NCBI GenBank assembly: GCA_013154145.1
Contig: JAADDC010000065.1
Location: 1-5,918, forward strand
Direction of reading: 5' to 3'
Source: Candidatus Iainarchaeum sp.
GTDB taxonomy: Archaea; Iainarchaeota; Iainarchaeia; JAADDC01
Length of the DNA: 5,918 nucleotides
Shown here: positions 1 through 5,032 of the stretch, piece after piece
How positions within the stretch are numbered: position 1 is the first letter of the stretch
Layout: each line of letters starts with the position of its first letter
Position numbers and translations under genes: made by a program
Notes under the pieces: model-generated
Databases searched by the model: none
What the model was told of the DNA's origin: nothing
What the model saw: the letters and a program-made list of their open reading frames with translations, nothing else

Positions 1-2288
1 TTCAGGGCCTCCTCGAAGTCCTCCTTGGACACACACTTGATGCTGCCCTTGCCCTCGCGGACGGCCCTCCTGATGGCGTTGAGGCCTGCCTCCTTGCAGA
101 CGGCGGCGATGTCCGCGCCCGTGTAGCCCTCCGTCCTCTTGGCCAGCTCCTTGAAGTCCACGTCATCACAGATCTTCATCTTCCTGGTGTGGACCCTGAA
201 TATCTGCTCCCTGGCCTTCTCGTCCGGCGGCGGCACGTAGATGATGCGGTCGAAGCGACCGGGCCTCAGGAGAGCCGGGTCGAGCAGGTCAGGCCTGTTG
301 GTGGCTGCCATGATGATGACGTCCTTCAGGGAGGCGATGCCGTCCATCTCCGTAAGCAGCTGCGCCACCACACGCTCGGTTACCCTGTTCACGTCCGTGC
401 CCCTCGCCGGCGCAATGGCGTCGATCTCGTCGAAGAAGATCACGGAGGGCGCCACCAGCCTTGCCCTGTGGAAGATCTTCCTGATGGCCCTTTCGCTCTC
501 TCCCACCCACTTGGACAGTATCTCTGGACCCCTCACAGGTATGAAGTTGGCGTTGGCCTCCGTTGCAACGGCCTTGGCCAAGAGGGTCTTACCAGTGCCT
601 GGGGGACCGAAGAGGAGGATGCCCTTGGGTGGTTCGATGCCCGCCTCCTCGAAGAGCTTCGGATACTTGAGGGGCCACTCCACGGCCTCCCTGAGGGCTT
701 CCTTGACATCCTCGAGGCCACCGATGTCGTCCCAGCGTACCTTTGGCACCTCCACCATCACTTCCCTCATGCCAGAGGGCTCCACCCTGAGCAGCGCCTT
801 CTCGAAGTCCTCCTTCGTGACCCTCATCTTCTCCAGGAATTCCTTGGAGAGAGGCTCCTCGCCCAGCTCCTTGATGTTGGGCAGGTACCTCCTGAGGGCT
901 ATCATGGCAGCCTCCTTGGCAAGGGCCGCCAGGTCTGCACCCGTGTAGCCGTGGGTCTTGTCGGCGATCTCGTCCAGCATCACGTCCTTGAGCTCGTACT
1001 GCAGCCTCCTGAACTTCTCGGGAGAGAGCATCTCCTTGGCGATCTTCTCGGCCTCCTTGGGGTCCTTCAGGTCCTTGATCTTTTCGTACAGCTTTTTGAA
1101 CTCCTCGTCGTCCTTGGCCAGCTTCTCCACGACGCTCTTCACGACCTCCATGTCGTAGAACACGTCTATGGGCATTCTGCGGGTGTGGATGTGGAGGATC
1201 TCCTTGCGGCCCTCCCTGTTGGGCAGGCCAATCTCGATCTCACGGTCGAAGCGACCGGGCCTACGGAGGGCTGGGTCTATGGCGTCGGGGCGGTTGGTGG
1301 ACGCGATGACGATGACCTGTCCCCTGCCCTTGAGGCCGTCCATGAGGGTGAGCAGCTGCGCCACCAACCTCTTCTCCGTCTCTCCAGTGACCTCTTCCCG
1401 CTTGGGAGCTATGGCGTCGATCTCGTCGATGTAAATGATGGCCGGCGCGTTCTTCTCCGCCTCCTCGAAGATCTTTCTTAGATTCTGCTCGCTCTCGCCG
1501 TAGTACTTGGAGACGATCTCGGGGCCGTTGATGGAGATGAAGTAGGCGTCACTCTCACAGGCCACAGCCTTGGCCAGAAGGGTTTTACCAGTACCCGGAG
1601 GACCGTAGAGGAGCACGCCCTTGGGGGGTTCTATGCCCAGCCTCTGGAACACCTCGGGGTGCTTCAGAGGAAGCTCCACCATCTCCCTGATGAGCTCGAT
1701 CTCCCTCTTCAGGCCACCAATATCCTCGTAGGTCACACAGCCGCTCCTGTCCTTGTCAGGCTTCTCCTTGACCTCTATCTTCGTGTCCTCGGAGACGAAG
1801 ACCACGCCCTTGGGGTCCGTCCGGGAGACGACGGCCCTCACGCCAATGGTCTCGAAGTAGCCGGGCACGTAGACGGGTATGGTGATGATGTCCCCCTCCG
1901 TGAGGGGCCTCTCGAGCAGGTACTCCCTCAGGGAGTCCCTGTCAAGCCTCTTGAGGATTTCGGCGCTCTCCTCGTCTGCGGGGGCGAGAACGACCTTCTT
2001 GGCAGGCTTCTTCTCCTTCACGGGAAGAACCTCAACCTCTTCGCCCTCAGAGGCCCCCGCGGACCTCCTGAGGTCACCGTCCATCCTTATGATGTCGGGG
2101 TTCCTCTCCTCGTCCTCCCTGTAGAGCCTGAAGGCCTTGGCCACCGTTTCCTTCTCACCCTTAATGAGTATGAAGTCTCCGGAGGCTATGCCCAGCTCCC
2201 TGAAGGCCCAGGAGGGCAGTCTCGCGATGCCCCTGCCCACGTCCTGCTGGTAGGCCCGGGCAACCCTCAGCTTCACCTTCTTTGCCAT
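1..2288 (-). CDS. cdc48: Cdc48/VAT-type AAA+ ATPase (unfoldase/segregase), 3' end outside window
   Basis: Archaeal Cdc48/p97/VAT is a cytosolic hexameric double-ring ATPase that unfolds and extracts proteins for refolding or for the proteasome. About 762 codons are present; the C-terminal tail is cut off by the window edge. Seen in order: an N-domain (about 1-175, start MAKKVKLRVA, split by a lysine-rich linker near 90-100); D1 with Walker A GPPGTGKT (about 229-236), pore loop KYYG, Walker B IIYIDEID and sensor/arginine-finger region RRPGRFDR; a charged helical insert of roughly 60 residues (about 375-440); D2 with a second Walker A (about 561-568), pore loop KWVG, Walker B VIFFDEID and RPGRFDR. 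Both ATPase sites look intact. The ATG is chosen because GGAGGTGA (2294-2301) lies 5 bases upstream and the N-domain starts there. It is the second gene of an operon with the regulator upstream, which implies heat-shock control. Long plus-strand frames across this gene are shadows. Confidence 0.97.
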   Translation of the reverse strand, partial: MAKKVKLRVARAYQQDVGRGIARLPSWAFRELGIASGDFILIKGEKETVAKAFRLYREDEERNPDIIRMDGDLRRSAGASEGEEVEVLPVKEKKPAKKVVLAPADEESAEILKRLDRDSLREYLLERPLTEGDIITIPVYVPGYFETIGVRAVVSRTDPKGVVFVSEDTKIEVKEKPDKDRSGCVTYEDIGGLKREIELIREMVELPLKHPEVFQRLGIEPPKGVLLYGPPGTGKTLLAKAVACESDAYFISINGPEIVSKYYGESEQNLRKIFEEAEKNAPAIIYIDEIDAIAPKREEVTGETEKRLVAQLLTLMDGLKGRGQVIVIASTNRPDAIDPALRRPGRFDREIEIGLPNREGRKEILHIHTRRMPIDVFYDMEVVKSVVEKLAKDDEEFKKLYEKIKDLKDPKEAEKIAKEMLSPEKFRRLQYELKDVMLDEIADKTHGYTGADLAALAKEAAMIALRRYLPNIKELGEEPLSKEFLEKMRVTKEDFEKALLRVEPSGMREVMVEVPKVRWDDIGGLEDVKEALREAVEWPLKYPKLFEEAGIEPPKGILLFGPPGTGKTLLAKAVATEANANFIPVRGPEILSKWVGESERAIRKIFHRARLVAPSVIFFDEIDAIAPARGTDVNRVTERVVAQLLTEMDGIASLKDVIIMAATNRPDLLDPALLRPGRFDRIIYVPPPDEKAREQIFRVHTRKMKICDDVDFKELAKRTEGYTGADIAAVCKEAGLNAIRRAVREGKGSIKCVSKEDFEEAL

Positions 2289-2293
2289 CCATC

Positions 2294-2301
2294 TCACCTC
2301 C
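2294..2301 (-). promoter_or_regulatory. Ribosome binding site of cdc48, overlapping the regulator's stop codon
   Basis: Reading on the minus strand, GGAGGTGA is a full match to the archaeal anti-Shine-Dalgarno sequence and sits 5 bases before the cdc48 ATG. Its last three bases are the TGA stop of the upstream regulator, so translation of the two genes is probably coupled. Confidence 0.85.
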
Positions 2302-2671
2302 CAAGGCTTTCATCTATCCTTCGGGCAACGTCCCGGAGCTCCTGGAGTAGCTCCATCACGTCCCTCTCGATGTGCTCCAGGAGCTCCTGAAGGTTGCGTC
2401 CCCGAAGCTCATATTGGTTGCCACGTTTTATTAGGATACCGGCGTCCATTAGGCGGCCGACGTGGTATATGACGGTGGTCCTTTTGGCCACGCCCCTGGC
2501 CAGCTCCCCCGAACTCATGGCCCCCTCCCTCAGCATCTTCAGTAGGATCTCCCTGTAGATGTGGAGCTTCCTGCCGAAGCCCAGGGAGCTCAGCAGGTAG
2601 TTCAGCAGTTCGTCGGGGCTGTCGTGGGGGCGCTTTTTCTGCTTCACCAGCGTGATGCGCAGCAGTCCCAC
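2294..2671 (-). CDS. Winged-helix transcription regulator, Phr/HSR1-like heat-shock repressor
   Basis: A 125-aa, probably dimeric DNA-binding protein. Residues about 35-92 form a winged helix: helix-turn-helix SSGELARGVAKRTTVIYHV (about 53-71), then the wing LIKRGNQYELRG (about 80-91). Residues 93-125 are a charged amphipathic helix with a heptad-like leucine/isoleucine pattern, probably the dimer interface. The segment LLNYLLSSLGFGRKLHIYREIL precedes the HTH. The start is a GTG; GGTGGTGG just upstream is a weak ribosome site, and a TATA box at 2716-2723 would give a leader of about 20 bases. Context is decisive: it is cotranscribed with cdc48 and divergent from hsp20, the same trio controlled by Phr in Pyrococcus furiosus and by HSR1 in Archaeoglobus fulgidus. 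I infer that it represses its own operon and hsp20, with release on heating. It could instead be an unrelated ArsR-fold regulator. DNA binding is well supported; the heat-shock role is inferred. Confidence 0.88.
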   Translation of the reverse strand: MGLLRITLVKQKKRPHDSPDELLNYLLSSLGFGRKLHIYREILLKMLREGAMSSGELARGVAKRTTVIYHVGRLMDAGILIKRGNQYELRGRNLQELLEHIERDVMELLQELRDVARRIDESLGR

Positions 2672-2704
2672 GCCACCACCGTTCCCGGTTACTGTCGAAT
2701 TTTT

Positions 2705-2713
2705 GTTGACAAC
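2705..2713. repeat. Short palindrome next to the divergent TATA element, possible operator half
   Basis: GTTG-A-CAAC is a 4-bp inverted repeat with one central base, 2 bases from the TATA element shared by the regulator-cdc48 and hsp20 sides. A repressor bound here would sit between TATA and start site for the regulator operon and just upstream of TATA for hsp20. A four-base arm can arise by chance, so the operator role is only a suggestion. Confidence 0.3.
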
Positions 2714-2715
2714 CC

Positions 2716-2723
2716 TTTTTAAA
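2716..2723. promoter_or_regulatory. Near-symmetric TATA element, candidate bidirectional core promoter
   Basis: TTTTTAAA reads as TTTAAAAA on the minus strand, so it could bind TBP for either direction. On the minus strand it predicts transcription starting near 2693, about 20 bases before the regulator's GTG. On the plus strand it predicts a start near 2745, giving hsp20 a leader of about 110 bases. An alternative plus-strand element, ATAAAGTAT at 2734-2742, would start transcription near 2763 and shorten the hsp20 leader. Confidence 0.6.
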
Positions 2724-2753
2724 GATTGGGCACATAAAGTATTTCGGGAGGAA

Positions 2754-2760
2754 GGAGGTG
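2754..2760 (+). promoter_or_regulatory. Strong ribosome binding site of the 8-codon leader frame
   Basis: GGAGGTG lies 6 bases before the ATG at 2767. It matches the ribosome sites of cdc48 and hsp20 in strength and spacing, which is unexpected for a stretch that does not encode a normal-sized protein. A further GGAGGTG at 2774-2780 has no start codon at proper distance. Confidence 0.6.
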
Positions 2761-2766
2761 GGAGCC

Positions 2767-2793
2767 ATGACGAGGAGGTGGATCAGAATCTAG
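2767..2793 (+). CDS. Possible 8-aa leader peptide upstream of hsp20
   Basis: ATG plus seven codons and TAG encode MTRRWIRI, rich in arginine (3 of 8). It is preceded by a full-strength ribosome site and ends 62 bases before the hsp20 start. It lies in a different frame from hsp20 and is not part of it. It could be a regulatory upstream frame that engages ribosomes and affects folding of the leader, or a chance ATG after a purine-rich tract. The ribosome site argues for real initiation; nothing here shows that the peptide itself has a function. Confidence 0.4.
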   Translation: MTRRWIRI

Positions 2794-2843
2794 GCCATCT
2801 CCCCGTCGTGGTGTCCTTCCTCCTTCTTCCCATTTACGCTCGC

Positions 2844-2852
2844 GGAGGTGAT
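2844..2852 (+). promoter_or_regulatory. Ribosome binding site of hsp20
   Basis: GGAGGTGAT ends 3 bases before the ATG at 2856. It fixes the hsp20 start and rules out the longer frame open upstream to 2652. Confidence 0.9.
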
Positions 2853-2855
2853 CGA

Positions 2856-3290
2856 ATGTTCTACGACCCCTTCGAGGAGTTGAGGAGGCTTCACAGGGAG
2901 CTGGACCGCTTCTTCGGTCAGGTCTTTGGCAGGATCGGCTCTCCCGTGATGATCAGGGAACCCGCCATCGACCTCATCGACGAGGGAGATCACTTCCTGC
3001 TGGTGGTGGAGCTCCCCGGCGTGAAGAAGGAAGACGTGGAGCTCTACGTGAACAGGGACAGCGTCACCATCAAGGCCGAGAAGAGGGGCCGCGAAGAAAA
3101 GAAGGGCGGCAACTACTACGTCAGGGAAAGGGTTTACTCTGCCTTCTACAGGACCATCACGCTCCCGGAGCCCGTGATACCCGAGGAGACGAAGGCCAGG
3201 TTCAACAACGGCGTGCTGGAAGTCATTTTGAAGAAGGAGAGGCCGCGCCTGGAGGGCGAGGAAAAGGGCTACCGCGTGAAGATCGAGTAA
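2856..3290 (+). CDS. hsp20: Small heat-shock protein, Hsp20/alpha-crystallin family
   Basis: A 144-aa ATP-independent chaperone that forms cytosolic oligomers and holds unfolding proteins for refolding by other machinery. Family marks are all present: a short amphipathic N-terminal arm (MFYDPFEELRRLHRELDRFF), an alpha-crystallin domain from about 35 to 128 beginning at EPAIDLIDEGD, the ELPGV turn (52-56), the signature RFNNGVLEV (115-123), and a C-terminal V-x-I anchor (VKI, 141-143) that docks into neighbouring subunits. The length is typical of archaeal members. The start is set by the ribosome site at 2844; the frame stays open further upstream but that part has no family similarity. It is divergent from the regulator-cdc48 operon, fitting joint heat-shock control. 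It probably ends at the T-rich stretch just after the stop. Confidence 0.97.
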   Translation: MFYDPFEELRRLHRELDRFFGQVFGRIGSPVMIREPAIDLIDEGDHFLLVVELPGVKKEDVELYVNRDSVTIKAEKRGREEKKGGNYYVRERVYSAFYRTITLPEPVIPEETKARFNNGVLEVILKKERPRLEGEEKGYRVKIE

Positions 3291-3293
3291 AAG
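3287..3293 (+). promoter_or_regulatory. Possible TATA box of the pilin-like operon, overlapping the hsp20 stop codon
   Basis: GTAAAAG is centred about 25 bases upstream of the GTG at 3315. That is the spacing expected for a leaderless archaeal transcript, and no ribosome site precedes this GTG. It contains the hsp20 TAA stop. The match to a TATA consensus is modest. Confidence 0.35.
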
Positions 3294-3305
3294 CACTTCC
3301 CTCCC

Positions 3306-3314
3306 TTTATTTTT
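3306..3314 (+). terminator. T-rich stretch after hsp20, probable archaeal terminator
   Basis: TTTATTTTT begins 15 bases after the hsp20 stop and follows a pyrimidine run. Archaeal RNA polymerase stops at such U-rich tracts without needing a hairpin. It directly precedes the GTG of the next gene, so the pilin-like operon probably uses its own promoter. Confidence 0.5.
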
Positions 3315-3731
3315 GTGCGCGGCTACCTATCCACAACACTCGGCGCCGCCATGCTGTTCCTCCTGGTTCTGGCCTACGGAGCGTGGTTCTCCCTGAAGGA
3401 TTTGGATCGCTCCGTCACCGAGTACATCCTCACCGTAAACGACGTTTACGAGAGGGCGGCCCTCGAGAACAACATCTACGTGCTCCTGAGGTCCAAGCTC
3501 GAGTTATGTAGAACTCTCCTGGCCAAGGGAGAGGTAAGCCTCCCCCAGTGCTCGGCGCTGGTGAACGCGGAATTAACCGCGTTGCTTCTCTCGAAGGATA
3601 TAAATGTCTCCCCTCCCGTGATTCAGCCCGTCCTGAAACCAGACCTCCGCTTCGTCTTCGTGAAGGACGTGGAGGGCTGGATAGGCAGGGCAAGGTTTTA
3701 CATACCCGCCGGGGCGGAGGTGGGACCTTGA
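3315..3731 (+). CDS. Pilin-like membrane-anchored secreted protein, 138 aa
   Basis: Not recognised as a named family. It starts MRGYLSTTLG, resembling class III prepilin signals (MRGQ-x-S) but with Tyr where Gln is usual, followed by a hydrophobic segment at about 9-26 that would be the pilin core helix or a membrane anchor. The rest (about 27-138) should lie outside the cell: a helical part with the cysteine pair C65 and C79, then a beta-rich tail. It is the first gene of a tight four-gene run; its TGA overlaps the TTG start of the next gene. GTG at 3315 is preferred because it supplies the signal-like N-terminus and has a TATA-like box 25 bases upstream; an ATG at 3351 would remove half of the hydrophobic segment's N-side. 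Likely a minor pilin or accessory subunit, inferred from context. Confidence 0.72.
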   Translation: MRGYLSTTLGAAMLFLLVLAYGAWFSLKDLDRSVTEYILTVNDVYERAALENNIYVLLRSKLELCRTLLAKGEVSLPQCSALVNAELTALLLSKDINVSPPVIQPVLKPDLRFVFVKDVEGWIGRARFYIPAGAEVGP

Positions 3732-3988
3732 AGGTGGAGCTCGTCATCCTCGCTGCCCTCACACTCTTCCTCCTTTCCCTGATAGCTTCTTTACCGGTGC
3801 CTTCCACGGACAGATTGATCCTGACCTCCTGCTCGGTCCTCGTGGACCTTTCCTCCATCCACGGGGCCAGCGTGGAGCTACCCTGCTCCCTGGAGGAAGG
3901 AAAGCTCGTCTACGGGGAGGAGAGCGTGACCATCTCCTCCACGTCCTACGGGGTGGTGGTGAAGGGTGAACATTGGCCTGCTCCTTGA
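3728..3988 (+). CDS. Small membrane-anchored protein, pilin-like, 86 aa
   Basis: No named family recognised. The TTG start overlaps the preceding stop (TTGA) and has GGAGGTG at 3716-3722, 5 bases upstream, which supports this unusual start codon. The product starts MKVELVILAALTLFLLSLIA, a single hydrophobic helix, followed by a short, probably extracellular domain of beta strands with two cysteines (C35, C53) that could form a disulfide. It lacks the Q-x-S-x-E class III motif, so it may be anchored rather than processed as a pilin. A larger frame that stays open upstream to 3548 is a shadow inside the previous gene. The 3' end overlaps the next gene by 23 bases, so the genes are translated from one mRNA. 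Confidence 0.7.
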   Translation: MKVELVILAALTLFLLSLIASLPVPSTDRLILTSCSVLVDLSSIHGASVELPCSLEEGKLVYGEESVTISSTSYGVVVKGEHWPAP

Positions 3989-4334
3989 AGTGCTGGTGGT
4001 GGCCGTTGTCCTCGTCTTCCTCCTCGCCCTTTTCTCCCTCCACTACTTTGCCCTGACGGAGTTACTTCTCAACGAGAAGGAGAATGTGCGGATAATGGAA
4101 GCCCTGGCCATCTCTGATCGGCTGGTTTCTTCACTCCTGGCAGAGGAGCGCATGGGTGTGTACGTGAACAATCTGGTGGACTGCGGGAAGCTTCCCTCCG
4201 TCTGTGACGACCTCAATGGCATCTACGTTTCCTGCGGCCCCTTCTCCTGCGGTTCCCCCGAGGACAAGCTTATCGTCCGCCGGATCGTCCTCTACGGAGG
4301 AAACCCAACCGTCCTGGAGGTGGGCATCCCGTGA
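3966..4334 (+). CDS. Pilin-like protein with four cysteines, 122 aa
   Basis: Unnamed. The N-terminus is a long hydrophobic helix (about 4-30, MNIGLLLEVLVVAVVLVFLL) leading into an amphipathic helix (about 32-60, with MEALAISDRLVSSLLAEE), the layout of a pilin stalk. The globular end contains four cysteines (C73, C80, C90, C95) in a C-x6-C-x9-C-x4-C pattern, which suggests two disulfides and so an extracytoplasmic position. A ribosome-site-like GGTGGTG (3953-3959) precedes the GTG start, which lies inside the previous gene. Its TGA overlaps the next GTG. I interpret it as a minor pilin or pseudopilin because of shape and neighbours; the classic Gln at the cleavage point is absent, so this is not certain. 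Confidence 0.75.
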   Translation: MNIGLLLEVLVVAVVLVFLLALFSLHYFALTELLLNEKENVRIMEALAISDRLVSSLLAEERMGVYVNNLVDCGKLPSVCDDLNGIYVSCGPFSCGSPEDKLIVRRIVLYGGNPTVLEVGIP

Positions 4335-4495
4335 GGTCACAGGTGCTCCTGCTGGAGGCGCTGCTCGTCTTTGCAGTATTAACTATGTTGCTGGTCCTCT
4401 CCGTTCCCCTCCACGTGGAGACCTCGGAGCTCCTGAGGACCGTCAGGGAGAAGGACCTTGAGCAGGTCAGGCGGCTTCTATCGAGCAGTCCCTAA
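4331..4495 (+). CDS. Short class III-signal-like pilin protein, 54 aa
   Basis: Starts MRSQVLLLEALLVFAVL, close to the archaeal class III prepilin signal: basic residues, Ser-Gln at the expected cleavage site, and a nearby Glu, though Glu is at +6 rather than the usual +5. A hydrophobic helix (about 5-27) is followed by a charged helix (HVETSELLRTVREKDLEQVRRLL) and nothing else, so it is a bare pilin stalk. The GTG overlaps the previous stop (GTGA), and GGAGGTG at 4316-4322 lies 8 bases upstream. It is the last plus-strand gene of the run, and its final 29 bases overlap the 3' end of the minus-strand pilin gene. Confidence 0.68.
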   Translation: MRSQVLLLEALLVFAVLTMLLVLSVPLHVETSELLRTVREKDLEQVRRLLSSSP

Positions 4496-4799
4496 GGATA
4501 AAGGTCTTTCCGCTGCCGCCGCCCTCGCAGTTCACCTCCACGCAGAGATCCTTCCAGCAGAGCTTCCCCTCGGAGCAGAGGAGGTTCACCTCGTAGGGGG
4601 CGTAGACCTTGGCGCCGTCCAGCACGTTGCAGGCTTTCATCCGGTCCTCTATCACGGTGCTCAGGTACTTCAGGTGCATGAGGCGCAGTCCCCTCTCGGC
4701 AGTGTCATAAAGAGTATAGAAAGCCGAGAGAACGATCACGAGAAGACCGGCTATCACGGCGGCGTTGATGAGGGTGTCTACGGTTACCTGTCCCCTCAT
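4467..4799 (-). CDS. Class III-signal pilin-like protein rich in cysteine, 110 aa
   Basis: Begins MRGQVTVDTLINAAVIAGLLVIV: basic N-tip, Gly-Gln cleavage site, Thr at +3, acidic residue (Asp) at +5, then a hydrophobic core helix to about residue 28. This is the form of an archaeal type IV prepilin, which a class III prepilin peptidase would cut before Gln4. The body has six cysteines (C57, C75, C81, C86, C91, C105), enough for three disulfides, a sign of an extracellular protein in a hot or oxidising setting. The ATG at 4799 is preferred because it places Gln in the right position; a GTG at 4808 would add MGE. Only 1 base separates it from the stop of the upstream pilin gene, so it relies on GGGTGA upstream or on translational coupling. 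Confidence 0.83.
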   Translation of the reverse strand: MRGQVTVDTLINAAVIAGLLVIVLSAFYTLYDTAERGLRLMHLKYLSTVIEDRMKACNVLDGAKVYAPYEVNLLCSEGKLCWKDLCVEVNCEGGGSGKTFILRDCSIEAA

Positions 4800-4800
4800 T

Positions 4801-4968
4801 TCACCCACTCAGCATCTGGTCGATGATGTCGTTCAATTCCCCGGTGGCCTCCTCGTACTTGGCGCCCATGGCCTCGGCGGAGCTCTGCATCTGGGTGAAG
4901 ACGTAGACGGCCAGGGCTGCCAACACAGCTATAACGATGAGGAGCTCGGCCGAAACCTGGGACCTCAT
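4801..4968 (-). CDS. Short class III-signal pilin, candidate major subunit, 55 aa
   Basis: The protein starts MRSQVSAELLIVIAVLAALAV. Ser-Gln at the cleavage site, Ser at +3 and Glu at +5 (QVSAE) fit the class III pilin motif exactly. After the hydrophobic helix (about 5-25) comes one short charged helix ending QMLSG, with no cysteine. Mature length would be about 52 residues, small even among archaeal pilins. It is too short for most gene finders. It is first in a two-gene minus-strand operon. No ribosome site is seen; TTTTAT at 4992-4997 (minus strand) lies about 27 bases before the ATG, so the mRNA is probably leaderless. It could be the main fibre subunit, with the 110-aa partner as a minor or tip subunit; that division is inferred. 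Confidence 0.85.
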   Translation of the reverse strand: MRSQVSAELLIVIAVLAALAVYVFTQMQSSAEAMGAKYEEATGELNDIIDQMLSG

Positions 4969-4991
4969 GCTATTACTTTTCTGCGAAGTCC

Positions 4992-4997
4992 ATAAAA
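4992..4997 (-). promoter_or_regulatory. TATA box of the minus-strand pilin operon
   Basis: TTTTAT on the minus strand is centred about 27 bases before the pilin ATG at 4968, the spacing of a leaderless archaeal promoter. It sits in a 64-base divergent region shared with the M50 protease gene. Confidence 0.6.
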
Positions 4998-5005
4998 CCC
5001 AAGCC

Positions 5006-5011
5006 TAAAAA
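5006..5011 (+). promoter_or_regulatory. TATA box of the M50 protease gene
   Basis: TAAAAA is centred about 25 bases before the GTG at 5033, and no ribosome site precedes that GTG, so transcription probably starts at or next to the start codon. The flanking CCAAGCCTA (4999-5007) recurs at 5618-5626 before the putative RNA. Confidence 0.6.
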
Positions 5012-5032
5012 CATTACCTTCCAGTCTTCAGC

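Larger units (their letters stand above)
2747..2826 (+). promoter_or_regulatory. hsp20 leader with complementary purine and pyrimidine tracts, candidate RNA switch
   Basis: GGAGGAAGGA (2747-2756) is the exact reverse complement of TCCTTCCTCC (2814-2823), a 10-bp helix closing a 57-base loop. In a second register GAAGGAGG (2751-2758) pairs exactly with CCTCCTTC (2819-2826) and would bury the ribosome site of the small upstream reading frame. The same CCTCC (2819-2823) can alternatively pair with GGAGG of the hsp20 ribosome site (2844-2848). This permits alternative structures that differ in which ribosome site is exposed, as in bacterial RNA thermometers of small heat-shock genes. The tracts are low in complexity, and the element only exists if transcription starts upstream of about 2747. 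Confidence 0.35.

Noticed and set aside
247..1262. Exact 20-bp repeat at 247-266 and 1243-1262, plus other similar stretches
   Set aside because: These encode the RPGRFDR segments of D2 and D1; the repeat follows from the homology of the two ATPase domains and is not a mobile or regulatory repeat.
189..1481. 430-aa open frame on the plus strand
   Set aside because: It is the antisense shadow of cdc48, whose minus-strand frame is continuous with intact AAA+ motifs. The translated product is a low-complexity Leu/His/Val-rich string with no family features.
1659..2390. 243-aa open frame on the plus strand
   Set aside because: Antisense to the N-domain and D1 of cdc48 and the end of the regulator; no ribosome site or promoter and no recognisable domain.
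2652..2855. N-terminal extension of hsp20 starting at 2652
   Set aside because: The frame is open but overlaps the regulator and the divergent promoter, is unlike Hsp20, and a strong ribosome site lies just before the ATG at 2856.
2790..3296. 168-aa minus-strand frame across hsp20
   Set aside because: Antisense shadow of a clear Hsp20 gene; no motifs.
3430..3858. 142-aa minus-strand frame, and 3759-4043 minus-strand frame
   Set aside because: Arg/Pro/Ser-rich strings opposite the plus-strand pilin-like genes, which have coupled starts and stops and coherent hydrophobic N-termini.
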